From contig NZ_CALEFV010000241.1 in NCBI RefSeq assembly GCF_937877005.1, positions 1-9,356 on the forward strand: a stretch of DNA of 9,356 nucleotides. The letters are read 5' to 3'. The translations under genes and the position numbers were made by a program. The stretch is from an uncultured Fibrobacter sp. Its GTDB lineage: Bacteria; Fibrobacterota; Fibrobacteria; Fibrobacterales; Fibrobacteraceae. This document shows, piece by piece, positions 1 through 6,802 of this stretch. How positions within the stretch are numbered: the first letter of the stretch is position 1; every line of letters starts with the position of its first letter. The notes under the pieces are model-generated. The model worked only from the letters and a program-made list of their open reading frames with translations, had not been told where the DNA came from and made no database searches.

Positions 1-3000
1 TGGCGTTGGTTGTGTATGTCATGACGATGGCTCCGACGGTTTCCTTCTGGGACTGTGGCGAATTTGTCGCCTGTGCGAATACCTTGGGCATACCGCATCC
101 TCCTGGAACGCCTTTCTTCGTGTTCTTCGCCCGTGCGGTAATCGTGCTGCTCCCGTTTGTCGAAGAAATCGCGAAGCGCGTGAATTACATCTCGGTGGTG
201 AGTTCGGCTGCGACCGTCTACGTGACGGCACTGTTTGCCTGGGAACTTCTTGCGACGGTGCTCAAGACGGATGTTCTCGCCGAAAAGATTTCGGCCAGGG
301 TTCGCAACATTGTCCTTGGAACTTCTGCACTTGTGGCCGGTTTCCTTCTCACGTTCTCCGATACCTTCTGGTTCAACGCGGTCGAAGCCGAAGTTTACGG
401 CATCGCCATGCTCATCTTGATGCTTGTGTCTTACCTCGGTCTCGTTTGGTACAACAAGCGTAACGAAGAATACAGCGACCGTATTTTGATTTTCATTTGC
501 TATATCGCCTTCCTCGGCGTGGGCGCCCACCTTTACACCATGCTTACGGTTCCCGCCGTGTTTGCGCTTTTGCTCGTGGCCGAACCCAAGAAGATTGTGG
601 AACGCATTCCTATCTGGATCACGGGAACGCTCCTTTGCTCCGTCATCTACATGGTGTCCGCCTTTATCGAAATATCCTTTGTCTGCCTGATTGCTCTTTC
701 GATCCTTTGCCTTGCGAAACCCTTCAAGTCCAGGGGCGTGCAGCGCAGCATGCGCCTGTCCCTGGCTTTTGCGTTTTTCGCCCTGATCGGCTACAGTACG
801 CACCTCTACATTCCGATCCGTTCGGAACTGAACCCGATTATCGATGAAAACGATCCTGAAATTAATATACGTGATGAACAAGGTAACCTGCAACTTGGTA
901 ACCTTTTCAAGGACGAAAACTGGGTCGCCTTCAATAACTTCATTGAACGTAAACAGTACGGCTCCGAAAGCATGATTAGCCGTGCATTCTACCGTCGTTC
1001 TCGCATTAGTCACCAGTTCCTCTCGTTCCCGCATATGGGTTACGGTGGATATCAGATGGCTCAGTACTTGCCGTACAAGGTGGGTGACGTGAACTATGCA
1101 AATGGCGTCTACACTTTCGATGCGGCCGACAATCAGCCGGTGGAACGTTTGGGAATCAAGTTCCCGACGCAGATGAGCTTCATGGGCGATGCGACCTTCC
1201 CCCAGTTCCTGATGTTCTTGCTCTTTAACGGCCTGTTGGTGATGGTCTGCGTCTTCGTCTGGAAGCGCAACCGCAATATGGGTGTCTTTGTATCTGTGCT
1301 TTATGCACTTTGCTCGCTTGGTTTGCTGTTCTATATCAACTTTGCCGATGGCACCCGCATGGAACAGCGTGAACATGATTATTGGGTGTCGGTGATGAGC
1401 CGCAATGTCCAGGACTTGAATACCCGTGGTATCGGCATTTCTGCGCTTCCCGATCCGAACGATCTTATCGACATGCGCCAGAATATCGAATACACCAAGA
1501 TTCGTATGGAAACGCTCCGTGCCCGTGGTGCAAACGATGCGAAACTTGCCGAACTGCAACGCGAACTCGACGGCTACACCAATTCCGCCATTTGGCAGAA
1601 TTGGCAGAAGATCGAGAATGGCTTTGCCCAGGTTGGAGCGCGCGCTCCGTTTCCGGATGCAGTCCATCTTGAAGTTCGCGAACGTGACTACTTCTATACT
1701 CCGGCCTTCATTTTCATGAGCATGATTTACGGTATCGGAGCAGGCATTCTCGTGTTTCTTTGTGCGACATCCTCTTTTGCATTCCTGGCAAATCCGGTGG
1801 CTGCGATCCTGATTCTGGTGTCGTTTTTGGTGCCGTGCATTTCGAACTACAAGGAACATGACCGTTCTGGTCTCTGGGTCCCCTGGGATTACGCTTACAA
1901 CCTGCTCAATAGCTGCCGTCCGAATGCTATCCTCTTTACGAATGGAGATAACGACACCTTCCCTCTGTGGTTTGCGCAGGAGGTGGCGGGAGTCCGTAAG
2001 GATGTTCGAGTGGTAAACCTTTCACTCGGCAATACCGACTGGTACATCAAGCAGATGCTCGACAACGAACCGATTCTTAAGCTCAGCTATGACAAGGCTG
2101 CCATCGATCGTGATATGGTGCTCGACAATAGTTCCGCTTCTAATCCGAACCATCAGGTGTCTACTTGGGTCAAGAATGCCCAGCGTCTGATGCCGCAGCT
2201 CAAGAACCGTATCGATGCCATGGAAGGCCAGCAGCTTTCTGCCGCTGATTCCGCCAAACTCATGCAGTTCAAGGTGCATTACCAGGTGTGGGACGCCTTT
2301 ACCGAATGGGCAGCCCGTACCCGTAGCAGCATGATGCTCACGCAGCACAAACTGGTGATTGACCTTGCTCTCCAGAATATGGACAAGCCGATTGAAATTT
2401 CGACGACGGTCGGAACCTCGAATTTCATGGGTCTTGAAAAGTACATGGTTCAGGAAGGTATGGTCTATAACCTGGTGAAGGGCGATTTGAACCCGAAGCG
2501 TAACGCCTTCGATGCCGCTTATACGGCAAACTTGATTGATTCCGTTTATAAGTTCCGTGGTCTCGGTGACGGTACTGCGTACATTAATTCGGAAACGGAA
2601 CGTCTGCTTTCGGGCTATGTTTCGCTTTACCCGCCGATTTCCTTCGATGTTCGCGATCAGATTTCGAAGCTGAGGAACGAACATCCGTTCACGGCAGAAA
2701 AGAAGGCTAAGGTTGATAGCCTTGCTGCCGCTGCAGCCAAATATCTGGAACTCGGTATTAAGCAATTCCCTGAAGAGTGGCGTAACTACTGGGCAGAGGC
2801 TTTTGTCTATGAAGCTGCAGGCCAGAAGGCCAAGGCTCAGGATGTTCTTAATCGTGGTCTCGAAAATGTTCCCGCTTACGAAGAGGGGGGGCGTGCCCGT
2901 TTGCTCATGAGCGGTCGCCAGATTGAATCGATGTCCGAAGAACCTCTCAAGGTCGAAGAACCCGTGCCGGAAGTGGATTCCGCGGCATCCGATTCCGTGA

Positions 3001-3044
3001 AGGCTGATTCAGCTAAGGAACCTGCGGTCGTGGCCGCAAAGTGA
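1..3044 (+). CDS. DUF2723 family GT-C membrane glycosyltransferase (TMEM260-like), 5' partial
   Basis: The reading frame is already open at the left edge and the sequence enters in the first membrane helix, so the true start lies upstream; residue numbers here count from the TTG at base 6. The protein is a polytopic inner-membrane enzyme. Diagnostic motifs are FWDCGEF (residues 14-20, with the acidic residues expected in the first loop of GT-C enzymes), HPPGTP (31-36), NAVEAEVYG (124-132), HLYIPIRS (266-273), NYKEHDRSG (about 614-622) and FTNGDNDTFPLW (644-655). Hydrophobic helices cluster at about 38-260, 398-450 and 565-612. The last 130 residues are soluble, with a TPR-like helical pair (about 905-955) and an acidic Ala/Ser/Pro tail. 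Family knowledge: DUF2723 proteins are related to the human protein O-mannosyltransferase TMEM260 and are expected to use polyprenyl-phosphate sugars. The two following genes could make such a donor. Family assignment is strong; sugar and acceptor are inferred. Confidence 0.93.
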   Translation, partial: ALVVYVMTMAPTVSFWDCGEFVACANTLGIPHPPGTPFFVFFARAVIVLLPFVEEIAKRVNYISVVSSAATVYVTALFAWELLATVLKTDVLAEKISARVRNIVLGTSALVAGFLLTFSDTFWFNAVEAEVYGIAMLILMLVSYLGLVWYNKRNEEYSDRILIFICYIAFLGVGAHLYTMLTVPAVFALLLVAEPKKIVERIPIWITGTLLCSVIYMVSAFIEISFVCLIALSILCLAKPFKSRGVQRSMRLSLAFAFFALIGYSTHLYIPIRSELNPIIDENDPEINIRDEQGNLQLGNLFKDENWVAFNNFIERKQYGSESMISRAFYRRSRISHQFLSFPHMGYGGYQMAQYLPYKVGDVNYANGVYTFDAADNQPVERLGIKFPTQMSFMGDATFPQFLMFLLFNGLLVMVCVFVWKRNRNMGVFVSVLYALCSLGLLFYINFADGTRMEQREHDYWVSVMSRNVQDLNTRGIGISALPDPNDLIDMRQNIEYTKIRMETLRARGANDAKLAELQRELDGYTNSAIWQNWQKIENGFAQVGARAPFPDAVHLEVRERDYFYTPAFIFMSMIYGIGAGILVFLCATSSFAFLANPVAAILILVSFLVPCISNYKEHDRSGLWVPWDYAYNLLNSCRPNAILFTNGDNDTFPLWFAQEVAGVRKDVRVVNLSLGNTDWYIKQMLDNEPILKLSYDKAAIDRDMVLDNSSASNPNHQVSTWVKNAQRLMPQLKNRIDAMEGQQLSAADSAKLMQFKVHYQVWDAFTEWAARTRSSMMLTQHKLVIDLALQNMDKPIEISTTVGTSNFMGLEKYMVQEGMVYNLVKGDLNPKRNAFDAAYTANLIDSVYKFRGLGDGTAYINSETERLLSGYVSLYPPISFDVRDQISKLRNEHPFTAEKKAKVDSLAAAAAKYLELGIKQFPEEWRNYWAEAFVYEAAGQKAKAQDVLNRGLENVPAYEEGGRARLLMSGRQIESMSEEPLKVEEPVPEVDSAASDSVKADSAKEPAVVAAK

Positions 3045-3067
3045 ATTTGGGATAAGCGAGGATCTTC

Positions 3068-3997
3068 ATGGATTTGAGTCTTGTCATTCCAGTCAAGGAA
3101 GAAAGCGAAAATCTTCCGGAACTGCTCAAGGAAATAGTCGCTGCGATTGAACCGACTGGATTTTCCTACGAAGTAATCATCATTGATGATGGTAGCCGTG
3201 ACAATAGCTGGAAAGTCATTGAAACGCTTTCCGGGGAATATGCTTTTGTCCGTGCTTATCGATTCCAGTTCAACTGCGGCAAGGCGGCTGGCCTCGCGTT
3301 CGGTTTTTCCAAGGCTCGCGGTAGGGACGGAGCAACTCTCGATGGCGATCTGCAGGATGATCCGCTTGAAATTCCGAAGATGATTAAAATTCTAGAAGAC
3401 GGTTACGACCTGGTTTCGGGCTGGAAGATTCGCCGTTTGGATCCCTGGCACAAGACATGGCCTTCGAAGCTTTTCAACTTGACGGTCTCGATTGTCTGTG
3501 GTCAGCGTCTTCACGATTTCAACTGCGGTATCAAGGCATATCGTAGTTCCGTGGTGCGTTTCATTCATCTTTACGGCGATTTTCACCGTTTTATTCCCGT
3601 GATGGCCAAATGGCAGGGCTTCCGAATTACCGAAATGCCTGTCTCGCATAGGGCTCGCATTCATGGCGTTTCCAAGTACGGCGTATCTCGCCTAGTGTCC
3701 GGTTTTCTCGATTTGCTTTCGTTGATGTTCCTGCGCAGTTTTTCGGCGAAGCCTCTTCATTTTTTCGGCCTTCTCGGTTTGATTTTCATGTTGCTTGGTT
3801 TCGGTGTGACAGGCTATTTCGGTTACGAGTGGCTTGAAACGGGTGCACTCCATGTGCGTCCTCTCTTGTTGGCAGGTGGTTTCTCGCTTGTGATGGGAGT
3901 GCAGTTTTTCTCGCTAGGGCTTCTTGGCGAAATGATGAACGGCAACAAGAACCAGTCTTATCCCGTTGCGGAGAACATCCGTGATCAGGTAGATTGA
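3068..3997 (+). CDS. GT2 family glycosyltransferase with two C-terminal membrane helices (GtrB/DPM-like)
   Basis: This 309-residue protein has an N-terminal GT-A fold of family GT2. The nucleotide-binding motif IIIDDGS is at residues 37-43, and the metal-binding LDGDLQDDP at 91-99 corresponds to the DADLQDPP motif of the family. HDFNCGIKAY (149-158) and HGVSKYG (199-205) are the usual acceptor-side and membrane-proximal motifs. Two hydrophobic helices (about 231-254 and 264-290) follow, as in GtrB-type polyprenyl-phosphate glycosyltransferases, and the end carries the SYPVAE signature (297-302). The active site should face the cytoplasm, moving a sugar from a nucleotide donor to a polyprenyl phosphate. 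The ATG is supported by AGCGAGG at 3055-3061, six bases upstream, and by 23 bases of spacing from the previous stop, which suggests one transcript. The exact sugar (glucose, mannose, GlcNAc or aminoarabinose-type) cannot be read from sequence. Confidence 0.9.
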   Translation: MDLSLVIPVKEESENLPELLKEIVAAIEPTGFSYEVIIIDDGSRDNSWKVIETLSGEYAFVRAYRFQFNCGKAAGLAFGFSKARGRDGATLDGDLQDDPLEIPKMIKILEDGYDLVSGWKIRRLDPWHKTWPSKLFNLTVSIVCGQRLHDFNCGIKAYRSSVVRFIHLYGDFHRFIPVMAKWQGFRITEMPVSHRARIHGVSKYGVSRLVSGFLDLLSLMFLRSFSAKPLHFFGLLGLIFMLLGFGVTGYFGYEWLETGALHVRPLLLAGGFSLVMGVQFFSLGLLGEMMNGNKNQSYPVAENIRDQVD

Positions 3998-4015
3998 TTT
4001 GGAACTGGAGGTTGT

Positions 4016-4729
4016 ATGGCTTATCCTAAGAGTCTGGTAATCGTACCTACCTATAACGAGAAGGAAAATATCCTGCTCATCATGGATGCGATTCTAAAGC
4101 AGAACGAATGCATTGAAATTCTGGTCGTTGACGATGGTTCTCCGGATGGTACGGGAGACATGGTCGAAGAGGAATCCAGAAAAAATGCCCGTATTCATTT
4201 GATTCGTCGAGCGGGCAAGATGGGGCTCGGTTCTGCCTATGTGATGGGTTTCAAGTGGGCCCTTGAAAGGGACTATGAACGCGTCTTTGAAATGGATGCC
4301 GATTTTAGTCATGCTCCGACGGATCTGAATCGCTTCCTTGAAACGGCCGAAGATGCAGATCTAGTGCTCGGCAGCCGTTACCAGAATCACCGCATCAGCG
4401 TCGTGAACTGGGATTTACGTCGTCTTATCTTGAGTTATGGAGCCAACGTGTATACCCGTATCGTGACGCGTCTTCCGATAAGCGATGCGACGGGTGGCTT
4501 CAAATGCTTCCGTCGCGAGGCTCTGCAGGCTTTGAATCTGGACAAAATGAAAAGTGACGGATATTGTTTCCAGATCGAGACGACTTTCAAGATTTGGAAG
4601 AAGGGGCTCCGTGTCAAGGAAATTCCCATCGTGTTCACGGATCGCACTCGCGGTACATCCAAGATGAGTGGCGGCATCATTTCCGAAGCTTTCTTCTTGG
4701 TCCTTAAACTCCGCCTAGGACTTGCATGA
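4016..4729 (+). CDS. Polyprenol monophosphomannose synthase-like GT2 (DPM1 type)
   Basis: This 237-residue soluble GT2 enzyme most closely fits bacterial polyprenyl-phosphate-mannose synthases (the DPM1/Ppm1 catalytic domain). Visible motifs are VPTYNEKENI (10-19), VVDDGSPDGT (37-46), the metal site MDADFSH (93-99), SDATGGFKCF (156-165), the GYCFQIE stretch (182-188) and RTRGTSKMS (210-218). Length is typical and, unlike the preceding gene, there is no clear C-terminal membrane pair. The expected reaction is GDP-mannose plus polyprenyl phosphate giving polyprenyl-phosphate mannose at the cytoplasmic face of the inner membrane. Its position two genes after a DUF2723 GT-C enzyme suggests that it makes the lipid-linked donor for that enzyme. 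GGAGG at 4007-4011 lies four bases before the ATG, and the gap from the previous stop is 18 bases, consistent with co-transcription. Mannose as the sugar is inferred from family similarity. Confidence 0.9.
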   Translation: MAYPKSLVIVPTYNEKENILLIMDAILKQNECIEILVVDDGSPDGTGDMVEEESRKNARIHLIRRAGKMGLGSAYVMGFKWALERDYERVFEMDADFSHAPTDLNRFLETAEDADLVLGSRYQNHRISVVNWDLRRLILSYGANVYTRIVTRLPISDATGGFKCFRREALQALNLDKMKSDGYCFQIETTFKIWKKGLRVKEIPIVFTDRTRGTSKMSGGIISEAFFLVLKLRLGLA

Positions 4730-4734
4730 TAAAA

Positions 4735-4813
4735 AAATGTGTAATGTGGAATGTGTAATTATTTCATTCCTCACTTCACATTCCACACCTCACATTTCAC
4801 ATCCCGCATTTGT
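4735..4813. repeat. Degenerate heptamer repeat forming an imperfect hairpin
   Basis: The gap between two glycosyltransferase genes is made of 7-base units. The left arm has three units of ATGTGKA (4737-4757). The right arm has about seven degenerate units near CAYYYCA (4765-4813), which is roughly the reverse complement. Perfect pairing occurs between TGTGGAATGTG (4745-4755) and CACATTCCACA (4777-4787), 11 bp, and between AAATGTG (4735-4741) and CACATTT (4791-4797), 7 bp. A 3x3 internal loop separates the stems and the loop is 21 bases. No T-tract follows, so it is a poor match for an intrinsic terminator. It could be a dispersed palindromic repeat, an mRNA processing or stability element, or a slippage-generated simple repeat. 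The pairing is direct observation; function is unknown. Confidence 0.75.
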
Positions 4814-6465
4814 CTATGTATTCTTGCTCCATCATCATTATTGCTTACAATTCCTGTGACTTTATTCCTGCGTGTCTGAAGTCCATTCGGGATGCATGCG
4901 AGAATGTAGATGCCCAGATTATTGTGTTGGATAATGGATCTTCCGAACCCATTCTTCCGGAGATCAAGAATTTCTTTCCGGAAGTTCTCTGGATCGATTC
5001 CAAGGAAAACCTGGGATTTGGAAAGGGTTGCAATTTGGCGGAAAAGCAGGCTACCAAGCCGTACCTGTTTTTTATTAACCCGGATACGATTGTATCAAGG
5101 GATTCGTTCACTAAGGTCTTGGACTTTGCGACGGAACACCCCGATGCGGGTACGGTCGGCTGTCGTATCTTGAACGAGGATGGCTCTATTCAGTGGGCAT
5201 GCCGTCGTTCTTTTCCCAACCCGCTCTCGGCCATTTCGAAGACTGTCGGACTTGCCTCCATGTTCCCGAAAAGCAAACTTTTGGCAAGCTACAACATGAC
5301 CTATGCTGATCCGGACCAGGTGACTGAAGTGGATGCCATCAGTGGTTCGTTTTTCTGTATTCGTCGCGATCTGTATGAACAGCTTGGCGGTTTCGACGAG
5401 GACTTCTTCATGTATGGTGAAGATCTGGATCTGTGTTTCAGGGCGAAGTCAGCTGGTTGCAAGAACTACTATACTCCGACTACAAACATTCTGCATTTCA
5501 AGGGACAGAGCTGCCGCACTCGCCGCTGGGGGTCCTATGTGGACTTTTACAAAGCGATGATCCTTTATGTAAAAAAGCATAAGGATCAGTATTGGCTTCC
5601 GACATTCCTCATGTCCTCCGGAATTGTGTTTGCTGCGTTTGTCGGCATGTTTTCGAGACTCATTCCTCGTTTCTGGAAAATCTTCCTGGATGTCGCCGTC
5701 GTTGTGCTCTGGGCGTTCCTCTTCTTGAACAAGGGATCCTTGATTGCCGATGATTTTCTTTCTCGCTTGAACGTGTCCCTTTGTGATTTTACGCAGTTTA
5801 ACGATGTGTGGATTGTGGGGCTTGTCGCGGTCATGAACATCGCTTTCCTAATATTCCGCGGGGAATATACTGTATCAAGTCTTAAGGGTGAAAGGTTCTT
5901 GCGCTATCTGATTCCATTGAATTTCGTAATTGTCGGAGGAGTCGTTTCGCTTCGCTGTTTTATTCAGATTCCTTCAGTTACTGTACAGCTTATTGACTTG
6001 AAGTATTGCCTGTATTGGGTGTCTTTTGTTATTTCGTCGTCACTCTTTATTCCGTTGATGCTGTTGGCTTGGCGTCGCATTGCTTTTTGGACAAATTATT
6101 TTTATCGCATTTTTGCGAAGAAGCGTCACCGCTCTATTCTTCTGGGGGGGGCCGAAGACTCGCTTCAGTATTGGTTTGACCGTTACAACGTGATTCCAGG
6201 AATAGAAATCCTTGGCTGTGTTTCTGGCGAACCGGAAAGGATTTCTGCAGAAAACCGTCAGCATCTGCTTGGAAATATCAATTCGATGGAATCCATCTGC
6301 AATCGTACTGGCTGCCGAGAACTTTTGGTAGTTTCCAACTTGTCGGGATATCGTGAACCTTTCGATATCCAAACGCTCGATCGCCTTGGTTTACGGGTAT
6401 ATTTGCTGATTGGAAGCGGAAAAGAGGGTGATTTTGCCCTTGTAAACCTCAAATACTTGCACTAA
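4810..6465 (+). CDS. GT2 rhamnosyltransferase-like domain fused to membrane helices and a WcaJ-N-like Rossmann domain
   Basis: Residues are numbered from a TTG at 4810; ATG at 4816 (residue 3) is an equally good start, and neither has a visible Shine-Dalgarno. Residues 6-255 form a WbbL/RfbF-like GT2 domain: VLDNGSSE (39-46), ENLGFGKGCN (66-75), NPDT in place of DXD (90-93) and GGFDEDFFMYGEDLDLC (193-209). About five hydrophobic segments follow (roughly 264-282, 290-306, 333-349, 366-386, 400-420). Residues 440-551 resemble the nucleotide/CoA-binding-like domain found before the catalytic domain of WcaJ-type phosphoglycosyl transferases: a basic stretch, the strand SILLGGAED (442-450), then EILGCVSG (466-473), HLLGNINSMESI (485-496) and ELLVVSN (504-510). 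The bacterial sugar transferase catalytic domain itself is absent. The likely role is adding a deoxysugar or similar residue to a surface glycan at the inner membrane. The GT2 call is firm; the C-terminal relation is based on pattern reading only. Confidence 0.85.
   Translation: MSMYSCSIIIIAYNSCDFIPACLKSIRDACENVDAQIIVLDNGSSEPILPEIKNFFPEVLWIDSKENLGFGKGCNLAEKQATKPYLFFINPDTIVSRDSFTKVLDFATEHPDAGTVGCRILNEDGSIQWACRRSFPNPLSAISKTVGLASMFPKSKLLASYNMTYADPDQVTEVDAISGSFFCIRRDLYEQLGGFDEDFFMYGEDLDLCFRAKSAGCKNYYTPTTNILHFKGQSCRTRRWGSYVDFYKAMILYVKKHKDQYWLPTFLMSSGIVFAAFVGMFSRLIPRFWKIFLDVAVVVLWAFLFLNKGSLIADDFLSRLNVSLCDFTQFNDVWIVGLVAVMNIAFLIFRGEYTVSSLKGERFLRYLIPLNFVIVGGVVSLRCFIQIPSVTVQLIDLKYCLYWVSFVISSSLFIPLMLLAWRRIAFWTNYFYRIFAKKRHRSILLGGAEDSLQYWFDRYNVIPGIEILGCVSGEPERISAENRQHLLGNINSMESICNRTGCRELLVVSNLSGYREPFDIQTLDRLGLRVYLLIGSGKEGDFALVNLKYLH
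6144..6151 (+). repeat. G8 homopolymer inside a glycosyltransferase gene
   Basis: Eight consecutive G bases encode the LGGA turn at the start of the C-terminal Rossmann-like domain. The annotated frame stays sensible on both sides, so the tract as given is in the ON state. Reading the local sequence, gain or loss of one G brings a stop within about 20 codons. That would remove the C-terminal domain but leave the GT2 and membrane parts. Homopolymer G tracts are known phase-variation sites in other bacteria; whether this one varies is not shown. Confidence 0.6.
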
Positions 6466-6547
6466 GACGGTATTTCCCATCATTGGGCGTATCTTTTTCG
6501 TCAAAATGATGTTATTTTTTGTGTAAGTTTATGATGTAAAAGGTTTT
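6466..6547. other. Intergenic gap with weak hairpin and A/T-rich leader
   Basis: These 82 bases separate the fusion glycosyltransferase from the Trm112-like gene. A short hairpin CCCA-tcat-TGGG (6476-6487) is followed by a T-run at 6494-6498. Alternatively CATCATT (6478-6484) can pair with AATGATG (6505-6511), followed by a T-rich stretch to 6520. Either could be a weak intrinsic terminator. TATGAT at 6530-6535 resembles a -10 box, but no convincing -35 box lies 16-18 bases upstream and the leader would be very short. TAAAAGG (6537-6543) is the likely ribosome-binding site of the next gene. No signal here is strong enough to call as a terminator or promoter. Confidence 0.4.
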
Positions 6548-6793
6548 ATGTTCGATATTACTCTTTTAGATATTCTTTGCTGCCCCGAAACAAGGGGTAA
6601 ATTGAAGTTGGCTTCGGACGAATGCGTTTCGGGTCTAAACCAGTCTATTTCGGCAGGTACGCTGAAGAACGCTGCTGGCGAAAAAATTTCCGATCCCTTG
6701 ACGGAAGCTCTCGTTACCGAAGATGGCTCGAGAGTGTATCCGGTTCGCGAGGGTATACCTGTCCTTTTATCTGACGAAGCAATTTTGCTCTAA
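6548..6793 (+). CDS. Trm112-like (UPF0434/YcaR-type) small protein
   Basis: This 81-residue protein belongs to the Trm112p-like family. The N-terminal LLDILCCPETRGKL (6-19) and the C-terminal DGSRVYPVREGIPVLL (59-74) are the family's two signatures, joined by a helical insert (28-55), as in many longer bacterial members. The usual second zinc-site CxxC is absent; C11, C12 and C26 are the only cysteines, which is common in this bacterial subtype. Eukaryotic and archaeal Trm112 proteins are small activators of methyltransferases acting on tRNA, rRNA and release factors. The bacterial role is less well defined, and no methyltransferase gene lies in this window. The ATG is supported by AAAAGG four bases upstream. 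The stop at 6791-6793 lies within the purine-rich ribosome-binding sequence of the next gene, so the two are probably translated from one message. Confidence 0.9.
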   Translation: MFDITLLDILCCPETRGKLKLASDECVSGLNQSISAGTLKNAAGEKISDPLTEALVTEDGSRVYPVREGIPVLLSDEAILL

Positions 6794-6797
6794 GAGG
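6792..6797 (+). promoter_or_regulatory. Ribosome-binding site overlapping the upstream stop codon
   Basis: AAGAGG overlaps the TAA of the Trm112-like gene and sits five bases before the ATG at 6803. It fixes that ATG as the start of the long TPR protein and suggests translational coupling between the two genes. Confidence 0.7.
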
Positions 6798-6802
6798 TGC
6801 TT

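Noticed and set aside
2022..2765. Open frame of 247 codons on the minus strand inside the DUF2723 gene
   Set aside because: It is antisense to a strongly conserved coding region, its product has no recognisable domain, and its length is explained by low stop frequency opposite the codons used here.
4735..4797. Hairpin as an intrinsic terminator
   Set aside because: The stem is A/T-rich and interrupted, the loop is 21 bases, and no T-tract follows the right arm on the + strand. The A-run at 4731-4737 would act as a T-run only on the minus strand, where no gene is present.
6530..6535. TATGAT as a promoter -10 box for the Trm112-like gene
   Set aside because: No convincing -35 box is found at 16-18 bases upstream and the resulting leader would be about 7 bases with no room for the visible ribosome-binding site.
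6548..6793. Lack of CxxC in the Trm112-like protein as a sign of degeneration
   Set aside because: The CCPE plus YPVREGIPVLL pattern with a helical insert is the ordinary form of many bacterial members, so the gene looks intact.
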